Origin: Triops longicaudatus | Taxonomy: Eukaryota > Arthropoda > Branchiopoda > Notostraca > Triopsidae | Direction: 5' to 3' | DNA length: 64,000 nt | Assembly: GCA_022885665.1 (NCBI GenBank) | Contig: JAGQDJ010000012.1 | Coordinates: 372,001-436,000 of the forward strand | Shown: piece by piece, positions 50,401-62,128 of the stretch | Layout: each line of letters starts with the position of its first letter | Position numbering within the stretch: the stretch's first letter is position 1 | The notes under the pieces: generated by a model | What the model was told of the DNA's origin: nothing | The model's database searches: none | Seen by the model: the letters and a program-made list of their open reading frames with translations, nothing else | Made by a program: the position numbers and the translations under genes

Positions 50401-51970
50401 AAAGAAGCGTAAAAAGTCTTCGGGCTGTGTTTCCTGAGTAATAAGTCCAGTGCCACTGGAGCTTTCTTCGGTTTTCTGACTTGCTGCGGTTATTGGTCTT
50501 TGGCAAGAACTACTAACTACGCGTTTACGAGCATCGTTGGTAAGTCTCGCTGCCGCGGTAGCTAGTTTCATCATAATTTCGTCCGGGTATTGTTGGTGCG
50601 TCGTAAAGACGACATTCCGATAACCCACTTCCTCCAAAATAGACCTCCATGAATCTTCACCATACTCTAACTGGGAAGAATCTCGATTGAATCTCTGATC
50701 GTCATACAAATGGTGGAAGAAATAAAAAAGTGATGCGAACACTAATGTAACGCAATTTCCCTTTCCATTGTCGACAAATCGCTAAACCGTGTTACTCCTC
50801 TTTCTTTTTTTCTTTCAAACTGACAACCAGGAGAGAACATTATCCAGATTGGACCAAGGTTTATTTTTTTAACCAGGTGAAGGAGATAAAAAGATGCCGA
50901 TGTAAAATGATCTTTAAGACAACACGAAATTGAAAACTTCGGTCCAACCTTAATAAAACTTTGGAAATGTAATACTGCTCACAAGAACAAAGACACAAAA
51001 TACTGTGAAATAAGTCAAACCAAAAGAAAGTAGGAAATTAATACGAAAATGACTTCGCGAATTAAAAAATTTACCGTAAAGCTGTCTTATAACAAACTTT
51101 CGGGTACAGTAGACGTATTTTAAAATCATACATTACGTAAATTTTATAGAAAAAACTCGCTGAGTTTTTAGTTAATAATATCATATGTATGCATGTAAAA
51201 GTTTTTAAAAAATCGTGAAATTGTGTCAAGACCACACTTCAAACCTCTTTCTTGCAAATAACCTTGAAAATTACGAGAAAAGCTTCGGAATGATTCACGA
51301 GAAACCGTTAGGTATTTTTTTAAATATTATTTTTCAGCAGTTAAGTGCTGATTTGTTATACACACCAAAACTTCACTGATTTAATTTTTTAAAGTATTTT
51401 TCATAATTTTTCCTAAAATTAAGGAGCTTCAACTTCTGACATTTAAAAAATAAACTAAAATTATTATTCTAATAAATAAAATAAAATTGAGATTCTCTTT
51501 TTTTTAATTATCTAAGGCGCAGAATTGAGAAAAGCGTACCGGTGCAAATGAACCTAATTTACACGATTGAGCCTCATGAAGCCCAAGTGACAGCTTAATT
51601 GGTCTTAGCTAACGTAACGTAACCTAACTTGATAGTTAACTTGAAAACTTGACACTTGATAACTTTGAAAAATTTTGAAACTTTTTATGCGCAAACTTCA
51701 TCGGATTAACCGGTTCTGAAGATATCCGGCGTATGATTCATTACGTATCTGGATGTTATTTGCCTTTTAGGCGAGTCTCTACTGTACAGTGCATTTTTAG
51801 TAATTATAGTATTACATTCGAAGTACTAAAAATTCAAAACTACGAAATATTCGAAATTTCTATGAACTAAATTAACAAATTAATTGTAAAACGGTAGACC
51901 GTTAGAAAATCCGAAAAAGTTTGCTTACTTGCAAAAAGTGTTGTACACTTTCTAGTAACATTCCATACAT
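47434..51970 (-). CDS. Gyc-89D: Atypical soluble guanylate cyclase, Gyc-89D type
   Basis: Eleven exons (51929-51970, 50347-50670, 49870-50044, 49318-49691, 49089-49237, 48920-49027, 48298-48610, 47937-48093, 47733-47842, 47588-47674, 47434-47526) join in phase to 643 aa. Order: H-NOX haem domain (MYGMLLESVQHFLQ; GRCFVRFFSHHGYDKF; haem His in IDNIHSQMRF; YRTTR), HNOBA (LFPFALVFDRNVHI; LSGWQHNSR), coiled-coil helix and cyclase domain. Drosophila Gyc-89Da/b are oxygen-sensing atypical beta subunits that work with Gyc-88E. The cyclase keeps VETVG, PRYCLFGD and VNTAAR, but the two metal-binding Asp positions are Glu (FIELAQF) and Ala (TVGAVYM), which as I recall also holds for Gyc-89D. The first intron is about 1.26 kb; the intron after 48920 begins with GC. 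A Ser/Thr-rich insert of about 35 residues sits in the H-NOX. Confidence 0.93.
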
Positions 51971-53330
51971 TGCCTTTTGTGGAGATAATTAACTGGGGAT
52001 AACAAGAAATTAATAAGCTGTCAGCTGGCAAGGATTGTAACAATTTTTTTCTTTTACCGCAGTCGAGTTGTGTGGCTGTTTTACTGGCGCCCAGAGGCCA
52101 ATTTATAACTGAAGCTTAGCCAAGCCGCGCGTTGGGATTTGGGATGCTGACGATGCCGGTTTGGGTCTCTCTCTGCCGGTGTCGGGAGAATCGCGCACTT
52201 GTGGCTGCGCATCTCCTCGTATGTCATGCCCGCACTTGAATTAGACGGCGCATCAAGTAGGCTATTTTCTCCTCTCGCTTGATAGTCCTAATTCGGAGCC
52301 TATAAATATCGTGATCATTACAGCTTAAGAGAATTTCTTTTACGACTGATACATAACGTACACGTTCGTGTTAAATACATGAATCGCTGCTGTGTGCCAC
52401 TGGCTTGCCTGCTTTTACTCTCTTATTTATTTTTATTCCATTTTTATTTTCCTTTACTTTTATTTCCCGGTTTTTTGTCTCAGCTTTCGTGGCGTTTGCT
52501 ATTCTATTTATTTTTCATTTGCGACGTCTGTTTTCAATGTATTTTTCATGTAATCTTTATTACTTTTCAAAAAAGGTTTTGTTTTATTCATTTTTATATA
52601 TTAAGTTTCTTTACCTAATTTTCATTTATTTTAAAGGTTTAATTTATTCCATGTTACTACGTATTTTACATTTGCATATATTGTTTCTATTGTATTATTT
52701 CTATTTTAACACATGATTTCTCGGCGTTTCTTGGAAGTCCTTCAGCAGTGACGATCAGAGACAAAATGCATTATCCAAAAAGGCGTTGATTAGTTCCCCA
52801 CCCCGAAGCGGAAAGAAATCGAGAGCTCTATATCCGTTCTACTGTGGAAGATCCAGAGACAAAACACAAGAGTTACCATGACAACATTCATTCCGAATCT
52901 TATTGACAAGATAGGTTTTCTCGCGTTTAAGTGTGTTATCGATAGGTCTTTTTACTTTTTTCTCTTTCGCCCCACAAAATGGGTTTTTCCATGTCAAACC
53001 ATGATCAGATAGGACGTAAACCAATTAGACGGTCTACCCTAATAAGAGAACCTGAAACAAGCATGGAATTCAAGCTTTCATGCCAAGCTTGACGTACAGT
53101 GTAATCACATGTAAATGCTAAACCAAAAGGGATTTTTTTTTTTAATTTTGACTTTTGAATGTAGGCAGAATTAGTATACAGGAGAATTTAACATATAATT
53201 ACATTGAAGCAGTAGACAGTGTTTTCTTCCTTCTAGCTACAGGTTGGATGAAGGTTGTAGACGTATCCAGGGCAGCAACAATGCCCGTACATTGAAAGCT
53301 TATTTCGGTTTCATTTTCCATTTTTTCTAG
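51971..53330. other. Region upstream of the guanylate cyclase gene
   Basis: About 1.4 kb. The part to 52330 is GC-richer (ctctctctgccggtgtcgg) and is the likely cyclase promoter. The T/A-rich stretch 52380-52720 gives two long hydrophobic ORFs made of poly-F/L/Y codons, which look like composition artefacts. No gene is seen. Confidence 0.4.
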
Positions 53331-53336
53331 TTACTT

Positions 53337-54040
53337 TAGGAATTCAATTGTAACACGCTTTTTCTTTCCCGCTGCGAAGTTGTCCTCCTCTACTCTTGCC
53401 TCATCCCTCCTTTACAAATTACATGTATTGCAATTAAGTGTATTAGCTGTACCGCAATTCAAGCTCTTCTGCATTACAGGGATTTATTGCCGGTTTTTCT
53501 ATTACCTTTATGGGATTTCGGCTCCAGTTCCGACGCGGCAGAATTGTGAAGAGCGAACGAATTTGACACGAAGACATTTTTTATACACAGATAGTAACCC
53601 GGTTTTTACTTGGTTCCTGGAAAACACCATAAGTATTTATTTCTTCCAATTCTTGTTCTAACTAAAGTGAATAACTTGGTAAGCTATATCATAAAATAAT
53701 ATAATAATAACAAACAAACAAAAACAAATAAAAATAATATAATAACGGGTTTTTTAAATTGGATGATTTAGTACTGTTTCGCAATTATCTTGGATTAAAG
53801 AAGTGGATTAAAATTCTTACTTGGTCGACTTCATAAGAAAGTCTACAGATTTACTCTTTGCGGGGTCTTCGTCATAAATCCCGCTACGGATCAATGGTCA
53901 AGACAACAGGTGTTGGACGGATTTACGATTCCACAGGGATGATAGGGGAAAGCCGCTTTGTTAGCGCAATAATGTTACATGTATCACAAATAAGGTACTG
54001 TACTGTGCTATACCTATAGAAAGTCTTGAGCGCTTTATTT
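53337..54040. repeat. Diverged direct repeat, copy A
   Basis: This block reappears at about 55855-56490 in the same orientation. Shared landmarks are ACTCTTGCCTCATC, CAATTCAAGCTCTTCTGCATTACA, CCGGTTTTTACTTGG, AAATCCCGCTACGGATCAA, GTCAAGACAACA, CAGGTGTTGGACGGAT and AAGGTACTGTACT. Indels and substitutions are frequent, so the copies are old. Short ORFs end at the same place in both copies but frames break upstream. The family was not recognised. Confidence 0.85.
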
Positions 54041-54139
54041 GGAAGTAATTTATTTTTATTGTTTCAATTCGGACAAATTTTTTAAATAAGGCAACAATAC
54101 AACAAAGGTTTGAGACTTTTTTATCTTAAAAGCTGAAAA

Positions 54140-54350
54140 ATAACAAATTTCGCGATATCTCTTTTTGAATCCTTAAACTTAACAGCAAAAGCACTTCAAA
54201 TGTGTTATGCATGCTTCGCACCATAATTTTTTGTTATTCGATTTCTTATTTTTCGAGCAACGTACGCCATCTATCAAATCTTCAAAAAAAAACGGCGAAA
54301 GACTTTTCTGATAGTTCATGCATCACTCAATAGATGACAGCTATACTACA
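54140..54350. repeat. Diverged repeat extension, copy A (partner at 58.93-59.11 kb)
   Basis: Next to copy A, the string TTTCGCGATATCTCT, then CAAAAGCACTTCAAATG, ATGCTTCGCACCATAATTT and AAAGACTTTTCTGATAGTT, recur in order at about 58940-59095 as TTTCGCGATATCTCT, TAAAGCACTCCAAAGG, ATGCTTCGTGCCGTAATTT and AAAGACTTCCTTATAGTT. Confidence 0.75.
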
Positions 54351-55171
54351 TTTTTGGGAAACAGGAGGCCGTCTACTTCCTTAACTCCGCAACGCTATAA
54401 ATTAGAGGTCTTCAGATTCAACGGTAATAAGCTTTCTTAGGATGACAAAGTTTTTGCTTTGATAAAATTCGCGGAAACAAGAAATTGAGATTTTCATTAT
54501 CAAAAGACAATTATAACAATAAGATGGTCAATTTTTTTTTTACAAAAAGATACTACATGGATAAATCTTCCTGCCAACTAAACCAAGAAGTCAAAACCTT
54601 TCGCCTTCAGGCAAATTCAGTTCGCAAAGTTACCTAGTATGCTCTGACCTTTTTTCGACGTTTTGGCTTATGGTTGTGTATAAACTGTCATTTTCGTCAA
54701 CAACTGCAAGCTCTACCCGTTTTTTTATTATTTTTTTTTTAACTATTCATTCCGAGGTTACTATTCGTTCCGAGTCACTCAGTCTGCATAGGGTACTTTC
54801 TTAGAACAAAGCCACGCTCATTCAGGATAAACGCAATAAAAAGAGTGACGGTCTTCCATAAACATGCTCGACAGGGATTTCATGCCTTTTCTCGAATAGG
54901 TTTCCGAACTTGCCCCTATCCAACTTCGGGCAATCAGATAACAAAGTTGCTTTTCTTCTGCAATATTCTCTACTCAAGACAAATTTCCATTTGGCATTAA
55001 CGAGCAGTATTGCTGAATACTTGGTGTGGCCCAAAAGTTTCCTTACTGAAAATGCCCTCCTCAATTGGATTACAATACATAACATTTTACAGACGACTTC
55101 CTATCGTAGGTCTTACGAATATAGGAAGAATTTTAATCTCATCAAGAGAAAATTAGGACAGTCAAATACAG

Positions 55172-55600
55172 TGTTTGGCGAACGACTCGGAGGAGCAAAA
55201 ATGCACGGTATCGCCGATATGATAACCAAAGGTTTTCTGGGTAAGCAGGGCTGTCACTATGTTTTCCTATTTCATTCATTGTAAAGCTTATATTGCGTAG
55301 GACGTAAGAGTGGCAAAGTTTTTTTTTTTTTACTCGGGTAATTCGAAGGACCGACCGGTTAATGAAGAAGCGATAAAATTGTTTACAAATTACCGTCAAA
55401 CTCCAAAGGTGTTAAATTCACCGAAAGACGTTAAGCTTCGGCTAATGAAAAGATTCACCAACGAAGCCATTCGTTGCTTACAATTACCATTTACTGGCAG
55501 TCCTTTCCGTTTTACTGACACTTTCGGTGCTAGCAAACTCGTTGCTGAACTAGAAAAATATCAAGCAGCCTACTTCCCCTTGATTTTTTGTTCTAAATAG
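55172..55600 (+). pseudogene. HADHA: Truncated copy of the HADHA (trifunctional enzyme alpha) C-terminus
   Basis: Two pieces (55172-55240 and 55301-55600) join through a 60-bp intron with good sites (CTGG/gtaagc, attgcgtag/GACG). The joined peptide matches the C-terminal dehydrogenase part of mitochondrial trifunctional protein alpha: VFGERLGG, ITKGFLGRKSGK, LRLMKRFTNEAIRCLQ and SPFRFTDTFGASKLVAELEK. Between RCLQ and PFRF about 25 residues of the family (the EGIL..GDIGA..G.GFPP stretch) are missing, and the end is cut after YQAAYF. A T run encodes FFFFY where the family has GFY. The hydratase half and the rest of the dehydrogenase are absent. Retention of an intron means it is not a retrocopy. 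It sits between the two large direct repeats. Confidence 0.72.
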
Positions 55601-55854
55601 TTTTAAGGACTAGGAGGAAAGTAGAGGCGTATGTGCGACAGACGATTGTAACATTTTCGTTTCTTCGCTAGAAATCCTGACCGCAGATAGTTTTTTAATC
55701 GCATCTATTTCGATGTCCACTCCCACTTTTGCGGCTATGGACATTCATCGTTCGAACATAAGGACATTTTTATTGTCTATAACTATTTTATTGACCTCAA
55801 ATACCTAAAATCAATAATCACTCACATCATCCATCATTTTTCTCCCATTACTTT

Positions 55855-56490
55855 CTGAATTCAATTGCAACACGCTTTACTTTCCTGCAGCGTAGTTTGT
55901 CATCACCCACTCTTGCCTCATCTCGCCTTAACAAATTACATACATAACGAGCTGTCCTGCAATTCAAGCTCTTCTGCATTACACGAATTTTTTGCCCATT
56001 TTTGCTACACCTTTTCGGCATTTTGGCCCAAGTTTCGACGCAGCAAAATAGAAAGTTGTGAAAGAACGTATGAATGTGTTATCAAGACATTTTTGTGCAC
56101 AGATGGTAGTCCGGTTTTTACTTGGTTCTCGGAAAACTCCATAAACAGTTATTTCTTTCAGTTCTCGTTCTAAAGCGAATAAATTGGCAAGTTATGTTGT
56201 CAAAAATATAATAAAAATATTTACCGACTTTATAAATTGAGAGTTTTAGTATTGTTTTGCAGTTAGCTTGAATTGAAGAAGTGGATTAAGGTTCTTATTT
56301 GGTCGACTTAATAAGAAAAGCTACATCTTTGTGTGGTTTTCGTCGTAAATCCCGCTACGGATCAACAGTCAAGACAACACTACGACAGGTGTTGGACGGA
56401 TCTGCAGTTCCTCAGACACTTTAGGGGAAAGTTGGTGCAATGTTACACGCATCACAAGTAAGGTACTGTACTATACCTATAAGAAAGTGT
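55855..56490. repeat. Diverged direct repeat, copy B
   Basis: Partner of the block at 53337-54040, same orientation, beginning GAATTCAATTGCAACACGCTTT. It follows the HADHA fragment by about 250 bp. Similarity ends near AGGTACTGTACTATACCTATA; the sequence after it differs from that after copy A. Confidence 0.85.
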
Positions 56491-57500
56491 TGAACGCTAT
56501 GTCCGTCACACACGCAATTGCAGTTCACAAAACTGACTACAAAACTGTCCTGAAGTCTAAAATGCAATGCTGCGTAACTACAAGCTACAATAAGCTAAAA
56601 TTTCTTCGAAAAATCATAACATTGTTAGAGAAAATATTTTTTTTCGATGTGGTAAACAAAATCTGGGTTCTACCGTACTTTCAGATTAAAGTTTATAGAC
56701 AGCTAACTTTGAAAAAAAAAAACAAGTTAGTATACCAGATTGGAAGATGTTTTTTCTCATGCGTAAGTATTTAGCTTGTTAAAGACCGGTGAAGCACATG
56801 GGGATGTCAGAATGTAGTTTATGTTGACCTATTGGTTTGGGTCGGTAGAATGCGGTCTGCGTTTTTGGTTAAATTAAAAGTCAATCAAAGCAATTAAGGT
56901 TTTGTATACCAGAGACATAGGACCACTATGACTGTCTGCAGTTGCATGAGACTGTAAAGGGAACAAAATGACACTAAAGATTCGAAACTATATTGTTTCG
57001 TTCAAACTTAACGAAAATTCAGAAAAGTGCGAGTACAAGCTATCCTAACAGCGATATGTCCTAATATCTGGTTTTTCACTTTTCTTCATTTGTATCCAAA
57101 CCTCACCGTAATCCATTTAAGAATTACATCAGGGTTGAGTTAAGCTTATACGACAAATAATGAATAAACAACACGGATTAGAAAACTAACACAAGGCTAA
57201 AAAAATCAACTTCGCCCTAAAACTTCTTGAAATGTCCACTAAATATCTTCACGTTTTTCAAACCGACTGACCCTGTTCTTGTCTTGGCACCACCTGCCGG
57301 GCTTCGACATTAAATCGTCACTGCGAGAAGACAAATGGCCGCACTATTTCTTTCGAACTAATTGGTAGGCCTTGACGATGGAGAAACAGTTGTTAAATAC
57401 CCAGAGAAAGGCTTTAAAGGGGAGAAAGGAAGACATTCTTTTTTCCATTTTTTTTTCGGGGTCTTCTGCTCAAGATCCTTGATACACATTTCCACACAGA
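56491..57500. other. Gene-poor stretch after repeat copy B
   Basis: About 1 kb of AT-rich sequence. A 95-codon ORF at 56487-56774 runs from the repeat into unique sequence and has no recognisable product. Nothing else is supported. Confidence 0.4.
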
Positions 57501-57509
57501 CTTGTAGCA

Positions 57510-57691
57510 AGCGTCTGTTTGAAGCGATGCATGACAGCGGTGGTTTGTCGCCATTGCCGGTTTCTCCTCGTAATATGCCGTAGCTAGGTAATTCATGCAA
57601 GTGCGGTCAAATTTCCCCTCTGGACAGTTCCTCATCTGTTCTGTGGTGTACACCGGTATTTGAACGTACTTGACTGATTCATCTCTGCAAA
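57510..57691 (-). CDS. Possible exon of an unrecognised Cys-rich protein
   Basis: The segment is bounded by a good acceptor (gcgttttgcag/AGATG) and a possible donor (AAATGT/gtatca). It encodes about 65 residues with five spaced cysteines: QMRNCPEGKFDRTCMNYL, NHRCHASLQTDACYKSVWKC. This looks like part of a secreted disulphide-bonded helical domain. Leftward ORFs at 58165-58449 and 58489-58698 could be further exons of the same gene but do not join cleanly. I do not recognise the family. Confidence 0.28.
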
Positions 57692-57699
57692 ACGCCTAA

Positions 57700-58930
57700 A
57701 CACGCCATTACGATAGGCTCCTAATAGTGGACACTATAATTTCTTCTTAGTAATTATTTTTAAGACATTTTCCGAAAGTGAATGTGTGAATATTAAATCA
57801 AACTAATTTATGAATATCAGTAACAATATATAATAATTTTCTTCAAATGATTGTATGATAGTTTCCTTCGTAATAATTGATTGAAATTTAATACTATAAT
57901 AATAATTGTGTTTGAGATAATTACCTACATTTCACAGTAATTTTACACAGAAGAAAAATTTGTTCATGTTTTAGGAATGGACCGCATTTACATTATATCA
58001 ACTTTATTTTCTGAATTATTAGCTTGACTTAAGGGATAACAATGACCAAAGGGATAGAAGTAAATAAAAATGCATTGAAGAAAAGATAATTGGCAGTGAC
58101 AATACGACTGCACAATACGTAACGACTACAATTGAGTAAAAAAAGAAAAGGACTGCAAAACTGTCTAAAATTCCTTATTCCATTCTCTGCGATTGCTAAC
58201 ACATGACGCTGTTGCGTAACAGAAGTGAATGCGAGAGACCCATTTTCCTCCTTGTGAAGACACAGAGGGAACCCAAATGAACACACGTCGCCAAAGAAGT
58301 TTCGGGGCGAGAAGAGTCCACTTTCCCGTGACCATTCCATAACCCAAAGTTACAGCACCTATCCCATTGTATAAAAAGCTGCCTACCCAGGGATTACCAC
58401 CATCAGTCACCCATTCGTCTTTCAAAGTAAAAACAACTCCATAGACCAAGAGTCGTGAACAAATTATTTCAGTGCTAGTGTGACGCCATTAATATCGGAT
58501 TTTATCCAGTGAAGTCGTCCAACTGTACCTTAGATATACAAGAATGGGAGATGGGCTTAAATACCCGGTAAGATTCTTAAAAATAAAGTGTTTTAATTTA
58601 CCTTGAATGGGCAATGGTATCGAAATATTTTGGGTGTGATTTTTTAATGTAAAAGGAAACGTAAAAATGTGAAGAACTCTTGTGAAGTGGTCATACAATT
58701 ACGGTGCAGCAGAAGAAACAATTTCGAAATTTGGACGCACTTACACTCACTGTACTGCATTACAAGAGCACTAAGAAAGATAGAAGCAAAAAAATCAAAC
58801 ATTTGACACAAAAAGAGACATGCTTCGGTCAGTTAAAATACCGATTTATATGGAATCTGTTCAAAAAACATTTTAAGCAAGGAAACAATAAAAATAAAAG
58901 ATTTTTTTGGCACATGTTCGATCGCTTAAG
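57700..58930. other. Unassigned region upstream of the tyrosine-rich gene
   Basis: Leftward ORFs of 69-103 codons lie at 58029-58698 (for example WVTDGGNPWVGSFLYNGIGA). They show plausible splice signals but no family, and may or may not belong with the Cys-rich exon at 57.5 kb. The rest is AT-rich. No RNA gene is seen. Confidence 0.3.
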
Positions 58931-58934
58931 TTGA

Positions 58935-59110
58935 ATACAAACAAAAATACTTTTCGCGATATCTCTCCAAATTCTTAGGATTGACAAATAAAGCACTCCA
59001 AAGGCACCACGTATGCTTCGTGCCGTAATTTAAAATGCCAGCACGTATGCTTCAAATGAAAAAAAAAACTATTAGCTAAAGACTTCCTTATAGTTTAAGA
59101 TGACAATGAT
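58935..59110. repeat. Diverged repeat extension, copy at the tyrosine-rich gene promoter
   Basis: Partner of 54140-54350. It lies directly upstream of the tyrosine-rich gene and would include that gene's candidate first exon (ATGCTTCGTGCC/gtaatt at 59013-59024). In the other copy the matching bases read CCATAATTT, so the GT donor is absent there. Confidence 0.7.
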
Positions 59111-59206
59111 GTTTTTCAGCCTCACATCCTTAGCGCACAAGAGGGACCTATCATAGCAAAATATTCACAGCTTCCTAAAAAATTTGTATTTGTGTTTCAT
59201 ACGCAG

Positions 59207-62128
59207 AAATCAGCCCTGGGCGTGGTTATGGTTGCTCTATGCCTCTTCAGCAGTGCAATGGCACGTCAAATTCACGGTCTCAACTTCGGCTACGAGCAAC
59301 TACTTCAGCCTCTTCAAACCGGTTCTCCTAACGTGCTTCCAATCGACAAGCTCCCTCTAGCTACGGAGCCAAAACCGAGATCTACCCACATTAACTCGCA
59401 AGGTTACGTTGTACTCGTACCCACCGAAGTTCAACCCGAATTACAGTCCGACTCATCCCACTTGAACCACTACAAACCCTACGAGCAATCTTACTGGTCG
59501 ACGCGTACCTTCGGCCACCGTAGCTTACAAGAACTCGGCTTCCCGGCCATCGGCTCTACTACCGAAAACTACCATTACGATGTCAACTGGAACGATTTAA
59601 AGCAGCAAAAACGTCACAAACGTGCTGCTGCCAAAGTACCAGGCGTCATCGACTCTTTGGATGATTTAATTGTAGGAGAATCCCGTCGTAACGAAAAACG
59701 TCGCACTGAAGAACCCAAGCGTGATTATAAGGGACAAGTTCAAGAGTACGACGGTCCTTACGTCTACACTCAATTGTTCGGCCCACCGTACGAAATCGGG
59801 TACATCCGCAGTCCCATTCCGAGTAAACATGTCTACGAAGATTATTTGCAGTTCGTGCGATCCTGGAGTTCTGGTGCCAGGGAAGCTGTTGACAGCGGGG
59901 CGTACAAAGTAGACAACTACCGTGGCGACACCTCTCCGAAAGAATCAGACTACTCTACCAAGGGCACGAGTTACCAATCCAACAAAGAAGATGACTACAA
60001 ACCCAAAAATTCAGACTACAAAACTACGAAAGATGACGACTACGTCGCTAAACCTGCTTACAGCGCTCCAAAAGATTCTTACGACGAGAATTTCGATTCG
60101 TACGACAAAGGCGACAACAAAAAAAGCTCCGCCCCATCTTACGACGCCCCTAAAGCTTCGTACACCGAAACCAAGAAACAAGACGATTCTTACACTAAAA
60201 AAACTGACGATTATAGTCGTGGTTCCAGTTCTGATACAGCGAAAACTTACGCCGATTCAGGTAAGAAAAGCGACTACAAAGAACCAGCTTACGAGACCAA
60301 GCCATCTAGCGACTATCGGGATAACAACAAAGAATACGATCAGCCTGCTACTTACGCCGCTCCAAAAGCTAGCTCTTCTTATAGCAATGACGACAACAAA
60401 AACAGTAAGAAGAATTACGACACGCCTTCTTATACCGAGTCCTCCAAAGGTTCAACTTACGAACCTGTTCCTACTTATACTTCCAAAGCTACTTCCTACG
60501 AAGACGACGGATACAACCGGGCTGAAGAAACCGCACCAACATACGACATGAAACCAAAAGGAGATTCCTACTCATCAAAGGCAACTGAATCCTCCAAAGG
60601 CTCTTACACCGAAACTAAGAGCTACGAGACTTCTACTTACGTAATGCCCAAGGCTGCGTACGAAGATGACGGTTATCGTGCTAAAGGACCCACGTATGAT
60701 AACAAACCTAAGGGCGATTCCTACTCTTCCAAAGGCAGTTCTTACTCAGAAACGCCCAAGGGATCTTCCTACACGGAAACCAAGAGCTACGAAGCCCCAC
60801 CCACGTACGTCATGTCCAAGGCTTCGAGCTACACAGATAACTACAGCCGTGGTAAAGAAACGACATACGACACGAAACCGAAAGAAGACGCTTATTCCAA
60901 AGGCAGCTCTTACCAGGAAGAATCTTATTCCACGACACCCTATCCAGCTCTAAAGGCGGTTTACAGCACGCCATTTTATCCCGTGAAGGAATCGTACGAC
61001 AAGCCGTCATCAGATGGCCCCAGGTACGACGCACCGGTTAAATCCAAGCCCAGCGTTGCCAGTTTTGACAATTACGACACCAAGGCACCTTCTGGTAATT
61101 ATGCAGAGAAAAACAGTTATCAAACCACTGCCCAAGCTGCTTCATATAATGATGACGAATACCGCAGTACCGACAAATACGAAGCTCCTAAATCAACGTC
61201 TTATAATGAAAACAAGGGTTATGAACCTCCAGTTACAAAGACGAACTACGACGCCAAGTCAAACGACGATGGATACTCTTCAAGAGATCAAAGCTATGGA
61301 ACGCCTGTTAAAGTAACTTACGAAGACAACAAGGCTTATAAAGCTCCAGTAGCGACATCTTATAGCGACGATGAGTACACCAAGCCCAAGTCCAGCAATT
61401 ATGACAGCGGCTATAAAAGCAACGTTGCCAACAATTACAACTCTGCACCCAAAGCCAGCAATTACGACAATGCCGATGTCGAGTACAAAGCCAGTGCTGA
61501 CGACTACAAGGCTCCAGTTATTTACGAAGAGAAAACTTACACAGCTCCTAAGGCTAGCGTAAGTTACGACAACGATTACGGTACCGAAAAATCGTACAAA
61601 GCACCGGAAGTGCCCGCACTCACCGAAAAGGCGTACTCCAGCGGCTATGGCAGCGATTCCACATCGTACTCCGACGATTACGGAACTAGCAATGTCAAAG
61701 TCACTTCCTATGAAGACAGCACTGATAAATATGGTGGTGATAGTTACAAAACTGAAGAAAAGGATTATGGTAGTGACACGTACAGCTCGGAGGTTACTAC
61801 CAAGAAGCCTTTGTACCCTGTAATCATTGGACGGTACCAGGTAACTGATTCGGAAGCTTTCTTGCCCTTGGCTGTTAACGGTGGCAAAACCAGTGGTACC
61901 AGCAAGAGCGAAGGGACTTATGTTGAGGGAGGAGCTTACACGGCCAAAGGACCGAATGATGAGTATGTGGTGTATTACTTACCATATGGACAGCCTTTGC
62001 CGGTTAAACTGCGTAAAAGATCGATCGACAGCTACTACACAGACAACTACGTGGTAAATTTGAAAATTTAATTTGAATTTAGGGTATTAAATTTAATTAC
62101 TTTGCAGGTTCAAGTCAGTTCCTCGTAA
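59207..62128 (+). CDS. Secreted tyrosine-rich repetitive protein
   Basis: The main exon 59207-62053 is preceded by an acceptor (ttcatacgcag/AAATCA) and probably joined by a 54-bp intron to a last exon (62108-62128, ending VQVSSS). The start Met is on an upstream exon; a candidate coding MLRA lies at 59013-59024. About 950 aa. A signal peptide (KSALGVVMVALCLFSSAMA) is followed by a charged region with dibasic sites (KQQKRHKRAA; EKRRTEEPKRD). Then come about 650 residues of S/Y/K/D/T repeats such as YxAPKASY, KPKGDSYSSKGSSY and SYTETKSYE, with about 14% Tyr in a sampled stretch and no Cys seen. The C-terminus has a non-repetitive block (PLYPVIIGRYQVTDSEAFLP) and a furin-like site (KLRKRSID). 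The composition suggests a structural or cross-linked extracellular material such as cuticle, cement or eggshell; that is inference, and no family is recognised. Confidence 0.85.

Noticed and set aside
52379..52716. Two hydrophobic ORFs (79 and 103 codons) that look like multi-pass membrane proteins
   Set aside because: The region is T-rich; Phe, Leu and Tyr runs follow from composition in two frames at once.
59922..61562. Three long Thr/Lys/Pro-rich ORFs in another frame of the tyrosine-rich gene
   Set aside because: They are frame shadows of the repeat (TAC and AAA codons read in another phase); none has a signal or family.
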